64,000 nucleotides of DNA from Micromonospora sp. WMMD882 (GCF_027497255.1 NZ_CP114903.1:1674001-1738000), one strand, 5' to 3'; shown: positions 10,674 to 19,719, counted from the first letter of the stretch. Made by a program: numbers and translations. The notes: generated by a model not told the origin, from the sequence alone.

Positions 10674-11900
10674 TCAGTGGCAAACGCTGGGTGAGACCTC
10701 GTTGCGGGCGGCGACCGGCGGGTCGATGGGCGGGCGACGGGTGACCGTCGTGCCGTCGAGCGCCGCCAGCAGCCGGTGCCCGGCCCGCTCCGGCCGGACG
10801 TTCGGCCCGTCGACGGTCTGCGGGTCCGGCCGGCGGACGGTGGTACGGATGACCTCCTCGTCGACCCGCACGCCCAGCCCGGGCGTGTCACCGAGGACGA
10901 ACGCGCCGTCCTCGACGTGCAGGTCGATCGTGACGCCGACCGGGGCGTGCAGGTCCTGCAACTCGCTGGTCAGGTGGTTCGGCACCGAGGTCGCGGCGTG
11001 CAGCAGCCCGACCGGGCTGTTGCCGATCGGGCTGACCGGCAGGTCGTGGGCGTGCGCCAGGGCGGACACCCGCAGGAAGTGGGTGACGCCCCAGACGGCG
11101 GCCATCTGGACGATGTCCACCGCCCCGGCGGCGAGCAGCGGGCGGTACTGCTCCAGCCCGGTGAGGTTCTCCCCGGTGGCCACCGAGGCGCGGACGCCCC
11201 GGCCCACGGCGGCCAGCCCCTCGGCGTCCCACCGCCGGACCGGCTCCTCGATCCAGATGAGGTCCAGGGCGCGTTCGAGCTCGCAGACGTACCGGACGGC
11301 CTGTTTGCGGCTCCAGACCTCGTTGACGTCGAGCATCAGGCCGGGACGGGGACCGCGTCCCACCCCGGCCAGCACGTCCCGGACCAGGCTGAGGCGTTCC
11401 CGGTCCCGTTCGACGTCCAGGCCGCCCTTGAGCTTGGCGGCGCGCAGGCCGTGCCGGGCGTAGACCTGGTACGTCGCGGCGAGCTCGTCGTCGGTCAGCC
11501 CGATGTCCAGCCCGGAGGCGTACGCGGGAACCCGCCGGTCCCGACCGCCCAGCAGCCGCCACAGCGGCTCGCCGGCCGCCTGGGCCTTGATGTCCCACAG
11601 GGCGGTGTCGAGCGCGCCGATGGTCCCGAAGACCGGCCCGGCGTGGCCCGCCTTGAAGGTGTGCCGCAGCATGCGGTCGTACAGGGTGGTCACGGCGCGG
11701 GGGTCTTCGCCCTCGATGGCCGCGAAGATCCGCTCGATCTCCACGTGCGGCCCCAGACCGAAGCCGGTGATCCCCTCGTCGGTGTCGACGAGGACGATCG
11801 GCACCGGGACGACGCCGTCGGCGAAGACGCCGTTGGCGTCGCCGACGGGCCGTCCCCACTCCTGGACGGTGGTGAGCGTCCGATAGCCGGTGATCCGCAT
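10674..11900 (-). CDS. Enolase-superfamily acid-sugar dehydratase, MR/MLE type (408 aa)
   Basis: Mandelate racemase/muconate lactonizing-type protein expected to abstract the proton alpha to the carboxylate of a sugar acid and eliminate water. An N-terminal capping domain is followed by the barrel, with KLKGG (KxK base motif), LMLDVNEVW (metal Asp), LIWIEEPV (metal Glu) and SVATGEN (metal Glu). It resembles galactonate dehydratase/RspA relatives but not closely enough to name the substrate. It lies one base downstream of a permease gene and upstream of three dehydrogenases. This order fits import, oxidation and dehydration of an aldonate. Confidence 0.86.
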   Translation of the reverse strand: MRITGYRTLTTVQEWGRPVGDANGVFADGVVPVPIVLVDTDEGITGFGLGPHVEIERIFAAIEGEDPRAVTTLYDRMLRHTFKAGHAGPVFGTIGALDTALWDIKAQAAGEPLWRLLGGRDRRVPAYASGLDIGLTDDELAATYQVYARHGLRAAKLKGGLDVERDRERLSLVRDVLAGVGRGPRPGLMLDVNEVWSRKQAVRYVCELERALDLIWIEEPVRRWDAEGLAAVGRGVRASVATGENLTGLEQYRPLLAAGAVDIVQMAAVWGVTHFLRVSALAHAHDLPVSPIGNSPVGLLHAATSVPNHLTSELQDLHAPVGVTIDLHVEDGAFVLGDTPGLGVRVDEEVIRTTVRRPDPQTVDGPNVRPERAGHRLLAALDGTTVTRRPPIDPPVAARNEVSPSVCH

Positions 11901-11901
11901 G

Positions 11902-12729
11902 TCAGCCCTTCGTGGAGCCGGCGGCGACGCCGTCGGCGATCTGGCGCTGGAGGAACAGGTAGACCACCAGGACGGGGATCGCGGCGATCAGCACCCCGGA
12001 GGCGAAGGTGGGGATGTCGTCGGAGTACTGCCCGCGCAGGGAGGTCACCCCGACCATGAGGGTGCGGTGGTCGACCGACGGCATCATCAACAACGAGATG
12101 ATCACGTCGTTCCAGCAGAACAGCGCGTTGAGGATGCCGACCGACAGCAGCGCCGGGCGACCCAACGGCACCATGATCCGCCGGTAGACGCCGTACACGG
12201 TGTTGCCGTCGATCCGGGCCGCGTCGACGATCTCCGCCGGGATGGTGCGGTAGTAGCTGGTCATCAGGAAGACGGTGAAGGGCAGGAACTGCGCGACGTA
12301 GACGAGGACCAGCCCCGGGTACGTGTCGATCAGTCCGGTGTCCCCCATGATCCGGGCCAGCGGCACCATGATCACCTGGAACGGGACGAACAGCGCCGCG
12401 AGGCAGCCCAGGAAGATCACCGACGAGCCGCGGAACCGCAACTGGCTCAGCGCGAAGCCCGCCATCGACCCGATCAGCAGCAGCAGCGCCACCGAGAGCG
12501 TCACCACGAGCAGCGAGTTGGCGAAGTACCGGGCCATCCCGACGCTGTTCCACGCGGTGGTGAGGTTCTCCCAGTGCAGCGCGCTGGTCGGGGAGAACCG
12601 GTCGAGGATGTACTCCCGCCGGGTCTTCATGGCGACGTTGGCGGTGAACAGCAGCGGGTAGATCGTCGCCAGCGCGAGCAGCGCCATCGGGACGGCGACG
12701 AGCCACCGGCCCAACCGGAGGCGGGCCAT
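11902..12729 (-). CDS. Carbohydrate ABC transporter permease, MalG type (275 aa)
   Basis: Inner-membrane permease with about six hydrophobic segments. The EAA loop is present as EIVDAARIDGNTVYGVYRRIMVPL, the site that contacts the ATPase. Length (~275 aa) is standard for CUT1-type MalG-like subunits. The ATG overlaps the stop of the MalF-type partner (ATGA), showing translational coupling. No ATPase gene is in the operon, so a shared MsmK-like ATPase encoded elsewhere is expected, as is common in actinomycetes. Confidence 0.92.
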   Translation of the reverse strand: MARLRLGRWLVAVPMALLALATIYPLLFTANVAMKTRREYILDRFSPTSALHWENLTTAWNSVGMARYFANSLLVVTLSVALLLLIGSMAGFALSQLRFRGSSVIFLGCLAALFVPFQVIMVPLARIMGDTGLIDTYPGLVLVYVAQFLPFTVFLMTSYYRTIPAEIVDAARIDGNTVYGVYRRIMVPLGRPALLSVGILNALFCWNDVIISLLMMPSVDHRTLMVGVTSLRGQYSDDIPTFASGVLIAAIPVLVVYLFLQRQIADGVAAGSTKG

Positions 12730-13709
12730 CAGGTCTCCTTCCCCGCCCGGCGGAGGATGCTGATCTGCGCCAGCCCCACCACGAGCATGATCAGGAAGAG
12801 CACGGTCGACGCGGCCGACGCCAGCGCCGGACGGTTCATCTGGCCCTGCTGGATCCAGATGTAGTACTCCGGCAGGTACGTCGACCCCTCCGGTCCACCG
12901 GCCGTCATGACGTAGAGCAGGCCGAACATGGACGTCAGCATCCCGATCATCGTGGTCACGAAGACGAACTGGATGGTCCGGGAGAGGCTGGGGACGATCA
13001 CGTGCCGGATGATCTGGGCGAGCGACGCGCCGTCCACCCGCGCGGCGTCCAGGAGCGCGGCGTCCAGGGTGGCGAAGCCGGCGAGGAACACCACCAGGGC
13101 CATCCCGAAGGTCGCCCAGACGTGCACGCCGACCACCGTGACCATCGCGACGTCCGGGTCACCGAGCCAGTCCACCGGGCTGACGCCCACGCCGCCGAGG
13201 ACGGAGTTGAGCGGGCCGTCGTAGGCGAGCAGCAGATTGAAGATCGCGCCGACGATGACCGGGGAGAGCACCGCCGGGAAGAAGTAGACGCTGCGGTAGA
13301 ACCGGTGCCCGGGGGTGCGGAGGTAGATGAACGTCGCGAGCAGACCGGGGATCGCCACCGCGACCGGCAGCAGCAGCACCAGCAGACCCACGTTGCGCAG
13401 GGCGGTGCGGAACAGCGGGTCCTGGAACAGCTCCAGGTAGTTGTCGAGGCCCACGGTCGTGCCGTTGCGCGCGCCGTCCCCGGTGAAGGAGAAGTTGACC
13501 CCGAGCAGCAGCGGGTACAGCCGCAGCGCCACGATGACGGCGATCGCCGGGGCCACCAGGACGTAGGGGGCGAAGCGCTCGGCCCGGCGTCCGCCGGCGA
13601 CCCGCCGCGCGCCGCCGCGACGGGCACGCCGGTCGGTCGGGGCCCCGTCGGTCCGTCCGGCCGGAGCCGGACGGACCGACGACGTCGATTGTCCGATCGG
13701 CACGATCAA
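12729..13709 (-). CDS. Carbohydrate ABC transporter permease, MalF type (326 aa)
   Basis: Partner membrane subunit of the importer. A basic, disordered N-terminal tail of about 45 residues precedes the first helix (YVLVAPAIAVIVALRLYPLL). The EAA-like loop AALLDAARVDGASLAQIIRHVIVPSL is present. The gene overlaps the end of the binding-protein gene upstream and the permease gene downstream, so the three transporter genes form one tight unit (SBP-MalF-MalG) followed by the catabolic genes. Confidence 0.92.
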   Translation of the reverse strand: MIVPIGQSTSSVRPAPAGRTDGAPTDRRARRGGARRVAGGRRAERFAPYVLVAPAIAVIVALRLYPLLLGVNFSFTGDGARNGTTVGLDNYLELFQDPLFRTALRNVGLLVLLLPVAVAIPGLLATFIYLRTPGHRFYRSVYFFPAVLSPVIVGAIFNLLLAYDGPLNSVLGGVGVSPVDWLGDPDVAMVTVVGVHVWATFGMALVVFLAGFATLDAALLDAARVDGASLAQIIRHVIVPSLSRTIQFVFVTTMIGMLTSMFGLLYVMTAGGPEGSTYLPEYYIWIQQGQMNRPALASAASTVLFLIMLVVGLAQISILRRAGKET

Positions 13710-14971
13710 CCCGCCTGGTCGGAAGCGGCCAACTGCTTCACCGCCTCGTCGACGGTGACCGAACCGCTCAGCAACTGCTGGGAGAGCCGGCCCATCAGGT
13801 CCAGGGTCTTCGAGGACAACGCCACGTGCAGCGCGGGCTTACCGGTCTTGAGCTCGGAGACGATGGTGGCGACGGCCGGACCGGCGTCCGACACGTCGAT
13901 GGTGGTGTCGGCGGCGATCGCGCCGGCCTCGGCGTAGAACGCCTTCAGGGCCTCTGCCGAGGTCAGCGAGCGCACCAGGTCCGCGGCCACCTTCGGCTCC
14001 TTCGTCCACTTCGCGACGCCGTATCCGATGCCGCCGTCGTACGCCAGGACCGGGGTGGTGCCGGGGGTGACGACCGGGGCGTCCATCACGCCGAGCTTCT
14101 CCGGCGTGAGGAACTCGTTGAAGTCCTTCCAGTGCCCGACGTCCGACATCAGACCCATGACGTGGGCGGCCTTGCCGGCCTGGAAGAGCGCGAAGGAGTC
14201 GTTGAACATCGCGGTCGAGTTGGCGCCCTCGTTGTTCAACCCCGCGTCGCCGGCCTCCTTCCACAACTGGAAGATCCGCTTGACGTTGGGCGCGGACCAG
14301 TCACGCTTGCCGGCGATCCAGTTGTCGTACTCCTCGGCGGTGAGGGTGCCCGACCCGAGGGCGGAGAGCCAGAACTGGATGCCGGCGCCCTCCTTGTTGC
14401 CGAGCGCGAAGCACTTGGCGCCGGCCCTGGCGATGGCGGCGCAGTCCTCGACGAACTCGGGCCAGGTGGTCGCCGGGCTGGCCGGGTCGAGCTCGGCCTT
14501 CTCGTAGATCGCCTTGTTGTAGTAGATGGGGTGACCCTGCAGGGTCACCGGGCCGGCGTAGGTCCTGCCGTCCTTGCTGAACGCCTCCCAGCCGGCCAGC
14601 CGCTCCTTGTCGTCCGCGACGTACTCGTCCAACGGCACGAGGGCGTCCGTCCGGTCGCGGATCTGGCCGCCGCCGTTGAAGAGGATGACGTCGGGTCCGC
14701 TGCCGGACTGGATGGCCGTGCCGAGCAGGGTGTAGTACTGGTCGAACGGCTGGGCCACGAACTCGACGGTGACGTTCGGGTGCTTCTTGGCGAAGTCGGC
14801 CTTTGCCTTCTCGATGTAGGGTGCGGCGGAGGCCTCACCGGACTTCCAGTCCCACACCACCAGTTTGCCCGACGAGCCGCCGGACGGGGAGCCCGAGTCG
14901 CTGGCGCTTCCGCAGCCGGTCAGGGCCAGTCCCGCCACGAGGACAGCCGACAACGCTATTTTTTTCTTCAT
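13706..14971 (-). CDS. Extracellular sugar-binding lipoprotein of ABC transporter (421 aa)
   Basis: Surface-anchored solute-binding protein delivering a sugar or sugar acid to the two permeases. The signal peptide MKKKIALSAVLVAGLALTGC ends in lipobox LTGC with Cys20 as the lipidation site. The body is a SBP_bac_1 (CUT1) fold: LVVWDWKSGEASAAPYIEKA, NVTVEFVAQPFDQYYTLL, DVILFNGG, PIYYNKAIYEKA. The first codons contain a run of seven A (T on the + strand), unusual here and a potential slippage site. It is the first gene of the operon and divergent from the GntR gene at 15125. Confidence 0.92.
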   Translation of the reverse strand: MKKKIALSAVLVAGLALTGCGSASDSGSPSGGSSGKLVVWDWKSGEASAAPYIEKAKADFAKKHPNVTVEFVAQPFDQYYTLLGTAIQSGSGPDVILFNGGGQIRDRTDALVPLDEYVADDKERLAGWEAFSKDGRTYAGPVTLQGHPIYYNKAIYEKAELDPASPATTWPEFVEDCAAIARAGAKCFALGNKEGAGIQFWLSALGSGTLTAEEYDNWIAGKRDWSAPNVKRIFQLWKEAGDAGLNNEGANSTAMFNDSFALFQAGKAAHVMGLMSDVGHWKDFNEFLTPEKLGVMDAPVVTPGTTPVLAYDGGIGYGVAKWTKEPKVAADLVRSLTSAEALKAFYAEAGAIAADTTIDVSDAGPAVATIVSELKTGKPALHVALSSKTLDLMGRLSQQLLSGSVTVDEAVKQLAASDQAG

Positions 14972-15033
14972 CGACGCTCACCTTCTACGGGGGGTGGCCG
15001 GGGGGCCGGCCGGCGGCGCTAGATTTGACGGGA

Positions 15034-15048
15034 ACGTAACTCGTATGA
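15034..15048. promoter_or_regulatory. Candidate GntR operator, copy 2 (ACGTAACTCGTATGA)
   Basis: This copy of the shared 15-bp motif is centred between the binding-protein gene (start 14971, leftward) and the GntR gene (start 15125, rightward). Auto-regulation of gntR and control of the seven-gene operon are the obvious inference. A perfect TGACGTCA palindrome at 15053-15060 lies immediately next to it. Confidence 0.6.
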
Positions 15049-15124
15049 CGTGTGACGTCAATAGCCGGACGTACACTCGGTGGCAGCTCGGGCCGCCCTC
15101 CGCGGCCGGCATCCGGAGGGGAAC

Positions 15125-15895
15125 ATGACGACATCGCAGGAGACGACCCGGCCCGACGCGGCGCCTCCGGCCTGGGCCCGCCGGCCGGCCAACCTCGCCC
15201 GGGCGGTCACCGCGGAGCTGGTGGAGCGCATCGTACGGGGCGTGCATCCGTCGGGCACGCCGCTGCCGCCGGAGCCGATCCTCTGCGAGACCTTCTCGGT
15301 GAGCCGGACGGTCGTCCGGGAAGCCGTGAAGATCCTTCAGGAGAAGGGTCTGGTGCAGGTCCGTCAGGGCGCCGGCACGATGGTGACCCCGCCGGCGATG
15401 TGGGACATGCTCGACGAGCTCGTCCTCGGCGCGACCATCGCCGAGGACGACAGCCTGGCCATCCTCGACGACCTCGTGGTGACCCGGCGGGTGCTGGAGT
15501 CCGACATGGCCAACGTCGCCGCCCGGGTCGCCGACCAGGAGGTCCTCGACCGGCTCCGCGCCCTGGTGGACCGGATGGACGAGCTGGTCGACGACCACGT
15601 CAGCTACCACGACCACGACCGGGCCTTCCACGACACGGTCATGCAGGCGTCCGGGAACCGGATCGCCCGTGGGGTGGTCCGGTCGCTGGAGAGCCAGGTG
15701 GTCAACACCGCCCGGTACATGGGCCGTACGGAACGCGCCCTGTGCGTGGCGTCGAACCAGGGGCACCGGCGCATCTACGAGCGCATCGCCGCGCACGACC
15801 CGGAGGGCGCCGCCCAGGCGATGTACACGCACATCACCGAGGCCTGGCTGGTCCGCCGCAGCGGCTCGGAGACCCCCACCCGCCTGCGACGCTGA
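15125..15895 (+). CDS. FadR-family GntR transcriptional regulator (256 aa)
   Basis: DNA-binding regulator with an N-terminal winged helix (LARAVTAELVERIVRG, LPPEPILCETFSVSRTVVREAVKILQEKGLVQVRQGAGT) and a C-terminal FCD ligand domain (VTRRVLESDMANVAARVADQE, FHDTVMQASGN, HRRIYERIAAHD) carrying the metal-binding Asp/His residues typical of FadR regulators sensing organic or sugar acids. The ATG at 15125 is chosen because GGAGGGG lies five bases upstream; a longer frame from 15080 lacks such a site. The gene is divergent from the sugar-acid operon and most likely represses it. The same motif upstream of other loci suggests a wider regulon. Confidence 0.9.
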   Translation: MTTSQETTRPDAAPPAWARRPANLARAVTAELVERIVRGVHPSGTPLPPEPILCETFSVSRTVVREAVKILQEKGLVQVRQGAGTMVTPPAMWDMLDELVLGATIAEDDSLAILDDLVVTRRVLESDMANVAARVADQEVLDRLRALVDRMDELVDDHVSYHDHDRAFHDTVMQASGNRIARGVVRSLESQVVNTARYMGRTERALCVASNQGHRRIYERIAAHDPEGAAQAMYTHITEAWLVRRSGSETPTRLRR

Positions 15896-15912
15896 CCTGC
15901 GGTCACGACCGG

Positions 15913-15963
15913 ACGGGCCCCCGACGTCCGGAGTCGTCGAAACTCCGTCCGTCGGGGGCCCGT
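15913..15963. terminator. Bidirectional terminator between gntR and the CBM13 esterase
   Basis: A perfect 14-bp inverted repeat (arms 15913-15926 and 15950-15963), with a smaller complementary stretch (GGAG/CTCC) inside the loop, lies between two convergent stops. Confidence 0.82.
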
Positions 15964-16000
15964 CATCGGTCAGCGACCCGCGGTCAGGTGCCCGGACCGG

Positions 16001-17425
16001 TCAGGAGAACTGCGCGAAGAACCGCCAGATCTCGCCCTTGGTCCAGGTCGTGACGCCGCTTTCGGCGTAGGTCCCGTCGACCGGGCCGGGCATGTGCCCG
16101 TTGTCGTACGCGGCCCACTGCACCGGGTACCCCGCCCGGCAGCCCGAGTAGGTGGTGGTGATGTGGGTCCGGCTGCCGGCGGCCGGCTCCGGCGGGTTCT
16201 GCGGGGTGCAGCCGTTGTTCCGGACGAACGTGTCACGCAGGTTGCGTCCCCCGGAGATCGACAGCACGTTGTCGCTGATGCCGTGCAGACCGAAGTACGC
16301 CACCGGCTGGGTGCCGCCGCTGCATCCGCTGATCAGGCCACCGGAGATGACCGCGACGGCCCGGAAGACCGTCGGCCGGGCGCAGGCCAGCGCGTAGCTC
16401 ATGCCGCCGCCCCAGCTGAAGCCGGTGGCGAAGCGCTGGGCCGGGTTGACGCAGAGGTCACTGTCGATGCGACGGATGATGTCGTCGATCAGGGTGACGT
16501 CCTCGCCGCCCGGGTTCGCCCAGCCACCGTTGAGGCCCTGCGGCGCGACCAGGATCGCGGTGTTGTTCGACTGCTCCCACTGGCCGTAGTACGACCAGGC
16601 CTGGCCGCTGGTGCCGCCGGAGTCGATCTCGTTGGCGGTGCCGCCCCGCCAGTGCAGCGCGAAGATCAGCCGGTAGCGGTTGTTGTTGTTGTAGTTGTTC
16701 GGCATCCGCAGGATGAACGAGCGGTTCTTGCCGTTGCTGGTGATGTTGTGCGTACCGTTGCGCAGCGTCGGCGCCTTGCCGCAGCCGGCCGTCCCGTTGC
16801 CCGGGTTCGTGGGCGGCGGGGTGGTGGGCGGCGGGGTGGTGGGGTTGGTGCCGCCGTCGACCCGGACGAACTGCCACTGCTGGTTCGCGCCGCCCCAGTC
16901 GTCGTACTGGACGATGTTCGCCCCGTCGGCGGTCGAGGCGTTCTGCACCTCCAGGGCCTTGTTGCTGTTGCGGTTGATCAGGCGGACGTGGCCGCCGTCG
17001 GAGTCGGCCAACCGCCACTGCTGGTTGGCCCCGTTGTGGTCGGACCACTGGTGCACGGCCGCGCCGTTGGCGGTCGACACGTTCGCCACGTCGAGGACCT
17101 TGCCCGACAACCGCGACTTGACCCGGTAGTAGCCGCCACCGGAGTCGACGAACTGCCACTGCTGCTGGTTGCCGTTGTTACGGGTCCACTGGGTGATCCG
17201 CGCGCCGTCGTTGGTGGCCAGGTTGTACACGTCCAACGCCTTGCCGCTGTTGCGGTTGACCAGCACGTACCAGGCGTTCGTGTCGACCGTCGCCGCGGCG
17301 GCCGGCGCGGCGTTGACCGCGACCAGCGTGCCGGCGGCGACGACGGCGGCCGCAGCGGCGGCCAGACCGGCCCCCCAGCGGCGGCCGGGTGGAGAGGCGG
17401 GACGGGCCTCACCGATCGTTCTCAT
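16001..17425 (-). CDS. Secreted CBM13-CE1 esterase, feruloyl/acetylxylan esterase-like (474 aa)
   Basis: Exported esterase expected to remove feruloyl or acetyl groups from arabinoxylan. A long signal peptide (to about residue 45) is followed by a ricin-type CBM13 trefoil, about 48-190, with three QW repeats (NQQQWQF, NQQWRL, NQQWQF). A Thr/Pro linker, about 194-210, leads to a PHB-depolymerase/CE1-like alpha/beta hydrolase, about 214-474. The nucleophile is in GFSWGGG (GxSxG); likely Asp in HGISDNV and His in DNGHMPG complete the triad. AAGGAG sits eight bases before the ATG. The upstream region holds two LacI-like operators and one CGTATGA motif. Whether it acts on ferulate, acetate or polyhydroxybutyrate cannot be decided from sequence. 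Confidence 0.88.
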   Translation of the reverse strand: MRTIGEARPASPPGRRWGAGLAAAAAAVVAAGTLVAVNAAPAAAATVDTNAWYVLVNRNSGKALDVYNLATNDGARITQWTRNNGNQQQWQFVDSGGGYYRVKSRLSGKVLDVANVSTANGAAVHQWSDHNGANQQWRLADSDGGHVRLINRNSNKALEVQNASTADGANIVQYDDWGGANQQWQFVRVDGGTNPTTPPPTTPPPTNPGNGTAGCGKAPTLRNGTHNITSNGKNRSFILRMPNNYNNNNRYRLIFALHWRGGTANEIDSGGTSGQAWSYYGQWEQSNNTAILVAPQGLNGGWANPGGEDVTLIDDIIRRIDSDLCVNPAQRFATGFSWGGGMSYALACARPTVFRAVAVISGGLISGCSGGTQPVAYFGLHGISDNVLSISGGRNLRDTFVRNNGCTPQNPPEPAAGSRTHITTTYSGCRAGYPVQWAAYDNGHMPGPVDGTYAESGVTTWTKGEIWRFFAQFS

Positions 17426-17656
17426 GATCCGCTCCTTCGATTGGGGCGTCGCCCGATCGCAGCCGGACGTACGGCCCGGCCGGTGCCGGCGTCGGTGGTG
17501 GCGTCAGGCACGTGGGACATGGTTCGCGGAACCCGGGCGGCCATCGGACCTGCGCGGCCACCGGACCCACCGCGGTGTCGCGGATCCGGAAGGCCGGCGC
17601 ATGCGGCGGCGGCGCGTCGTCAGGCTCCCGGCAGCCGAGGTGAACCGCGAGAAAAA

Positions 17657-17670
17657 GTTAACGCTCAACA
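17657..17670. promoter_or_regulatory. LacI-like operator, copy C (GTTAACGCTCAACA)
   Basis: Same GTTANCGCTCA core as the sites at 6038 and 17856, about 230 bases upstream of the CBM13 esterase start. The shared spacing around the central CG supports a common regulator of plant-polymer hydrolases. Confidence 0.55.
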
Positions 17671-17855
17671 CGTCGTACGTCAAACTATCCCAGTCGATGG
17701 ATGACGGCGTCCGGAGGACACCGGCCGGTCGATCCGGGCGCGGCCCGATGCCATGAGCTGGGTTTCCACCCTCCATCGTCGCGCCAATCCCCCCGACCTG
17801 CCCCGCCGGGCGGACCAACCAGCCACCCGAACGACAAGCGATCGAAGAATGCGGA

Positions 17856-17869
17856 TGTTATCGCTCACA
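17856..17869. promoter_or_regulatory. LacI-like operator, copy D (TGTTATCGCTCACA)
   Basis: The closest of the four copies to a full palindrome (TGTTA-TCGC-TCACA), in an AT-rich stretch upstream of the CBM13 esterase. Confidence 0.55.
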
Positions 17870-17960
17870 GCGGACCGTCGGGTCCGGGCGGCGGTGCGCC
17901 TCCCGCCCGGTGGGACGACCGCCGCCGGTACCGTCGAAAATCGAAAAGGGACTACCTGTT

Positions 17961-17975
17961 ACGTCATTCGTATGA
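17961..17975. promoter_or_regulatory. Candidate GntR operator, copy 3 (ACGTCATTCGTATGA)
   Basis: Third copy of the ACRTMAYWCGTATGA motif. It lies just beyond the terminator of the CBM2 esterase, far (about 540 bases) from the CBM13 esterase start, so its target is less certain than for copies 1 and 2. Confidence 0.42.
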
Positions 17976-17991
17976 TCTATAGTCGTAACTG

Positions 17992-18038
17992 TCCGGTCCG
18001 GGGCCGGCGGATGGTGGAGCCACCGACCCCGGGCCGGA
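17992..18038 (-). terminator. Hairpin terminator of the CBM2 esterase
   Basis: A long imperfect stem has outer arms 17992-18003 and 18027-18038 (one mismatch) and an inner GGTGG/CCACC pairing. It begins 13 bases after the stop at 18051 on the minus strand. Confidence 0.7.
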
Positions 18039-18050
18039 CCTACCCGTGCG

Positions 18051-19424
18051 TCAGGCGACCGTGCAGGCCGCGCCGTTGAGGGCGAACGCGCTCGGCTTGC
18101 CGTTGTTACCGGTGTGCGTGGCCTGGAACCCGACGCTGACCGAGCCGTTGACCGGGATCGCGGCGTTGTAAGCGACGTTCCGCGCCGTCACCTGCCCCGA
18201 GGACGGCGCGTAGGTGGCGTTCCAGCCGGAGGTGATGGCCTGCCCGCCGGGCAGCGTGAACGCCAGCGACCAGCCGTTGACCGCGCTGCCGCCGGTGTTC
18301 GTGATCGTGATGTCGGCGGTCAGCCCGTTGTTCCAGGCGTTGACGGCGACCGTCACCCGGCACGCCCCCGAGCCCGGCGGCGGCGTGGTGGGCGCCGGCG
18401 TGGTCGGGGCGGGGGTGGTCGGGGCGGGGGTGGTCGGGGCGGGAGTGGTCGGGCCCGGCGTCGTCGGCGCCGGCGTGGTCGGCGACGGCGAGGTCAGACC
18501 GAAGAACTGGATGGCGGCGGCCGCCATCCCGCCGGAGGGCAGGCTGTGACCGGCCCCCTGGATGCTGTACGCCTCCAGCAGGACGTTGCCGTTGGAGGTC
18601 CACCGCCGGCGGTTCCAGTTGGTCTGCGGGGTGTCGGTTGAGGTGGGCGTCTGGCTCAGCCCGAACACGTTGGTCCACTGCTCGATCGACTCCTGCAGCA
18701 ACTGGTACGGCACCAGCGTGTCGTTGGTACCGTGCCAGACCTGCAGCTTGGGGCGGGGGCCGGAGTAGCCGGGGTACGCCTGCCGTACCGCGTCCCCCCA
18801 CTGCTGCGGGGTGCGGTTCATGTTCCCGCCGGTGCACTGGCTGCGCCCCGGCGGGTAGTCCGCCGCGCCGGCGAAGCAGTTGAACGGGACGCCCATGAAC
18901 GCCGCCCCGGCCTTGAACACCTCCGGGTAGACGGCCAGCATGTGGTTGGTCATCATGCCGCCCGACGAGCTGCCCGTCGCGTAGACCCGGTTGAGGTCGC
19001 CGCCGTACTGCCGGCTCACGTAGTTGATCATCGACACCAGCGACACCGGGTCACTGCCCCCACCGTGCCGTTTGGCCGTGTCCGACCAGGTGTCGAAGCA
19101 GTTACCGAACCCGGCCTGCTGGGTCGCGGTCGGGTAGATCACCACGAAGCCGTACCGGTCGGCCAGCGAGGCGAACTCGCTGCCGGAGTAGAAGGCGGGG
19201 CCGGAGCCGCCACAGCCGTGCATGGCCACCACGATCGCCGGGTTGGCGGGACGGGCGTCCGGCACGTAGACGTACATCCGCATGCCGCCCGGGTTGTCGC
19301 CGAAGTTGGTCACCTCGACCAGCGAGGCGGCGTACGCCGGTTGGAGCGAGGGGATCACCATGCCCACCGCCGCGAGCGACGCGGCCAGGGCGAGCAGCAG
19401 TCTCTGTCTGATTCTGGTACGCAC
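18051..19424 (-). CDS. Secreted CE1-like esterase with C-terminal CBM2 (457 aa)
   Basis: Exported polysaccharide esterase of the PHB-depolymerase/CE1 family. Signal peptide RIRQRLLLALAASLAAVGMV ends near ASLVEV. The catalytic domain has the oxyanion segment VVAMHGCGGSG, nucleophile in TGSSSGG, Asp in HGTNDTLV and His in GAGHSLPSGG. A repetitive PTTPA linker leads to a CBM2 cellulose/xylan-binding domain (ACRVTVAVNAWNNGLTADITITNTG), bounded by a Cys pair and carrying exposed Trp residues. An open frame extends to 19577, but GTG at 19424 directly precedes the signal sequence and is preferred. Acetylxylan or feruloyl esterase activity is likely; the precise ester is not known. Confidence 0.85.
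   Translation of the reverse strand: MRTRIRQRLLLALAASLAAVGMVIPSLQPAYAASLVEVTNFGDNPGGMRMYVYVPDARPANPAIVVAMHGCGGSGPAFYSGSEFASLADRYGFVVIYPTATQQAGFGNCFDTWSDTAKRHGGGSDPVSLVSMINYVSRQYGGDLNRVYATGSSSGGMMTNHMLAVYPEVFKAGAAFMGVPFNCFAGAADYPPGRSQCTGGNMNRTPQQWGDAVRQAYPGYSGPRPKLQVWHGTNDTLVPYQLLQESIEQWTNVFGLSQTPTSTDTPQTNWNRRRWTSNGNVLLEAYSIQGAGHSLPSGGMAAAAIQFFGLTSPSPTTPAPTTPGPTTPAPTTPAPTTPAPTTPAPTTPPPGSGACRVTVAVNAWNNGLTADITITNTGGSAVNGWSLAFTLPGGQAITSGWNATYAPSSGQVTARNVAYNAAIPVNGSVSVGFQATHTGNNGKPSAFALNGAACTVA
18381..18485 (-). repeat. 15-bp tandem repeats encoding the PTTPA linker
   Basis: About seven imperfect 15-base units encode Pro-Thr-Thr-Pro-Ala between the esterase and CBM2 domains. Two to three central units are nearly identical at the DNA level, so copy number may vary between strains. 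Confidence 0.8.
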
Positions 19425-19719
19425 GATTTCATCGCCTATCTCCGCGGGTGAGATCGTCCCCGCAGGTTGGGATCGGCCCTGCGCCGGCGTGGGGGTACGC
19501 CCGGATCCCCGCGCTGTTCGCCCTGGCCTACGACATCCGAGGTGCCCTGCCCGGCCCCGCGTCGCATCATGTGGCACATAGTTTCCCCCTCGACCCGCAA
19601 AGTGTCAATTGAGGGGACTCGATAGGTCCGGGGGGGGTGCCGGACGAGCCCGTCCCACCAGCGGAAGCACCCTTTACAGTCGAGGGCACCCGACCCCGAG
19701 CCACCCCCGGAGCGCCCCT

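Larger units (their letters stand above)
17426..18050. other. Regulatory intergenic region between the two esterase genes
   Basis: There is no credible gene in these 625 bases, which are richer in A and T than the surroundings, especially at 17650-17700 and 17930-17990. The region contains the upstream terminator of the CBM2 esterase (17992-18038), a CGTATGA motif (17961-17975) and two LacI-like operators (17657-17670, 17856-17869). All of these face the CBM13 esterase promoter. Confidence 0.65.
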
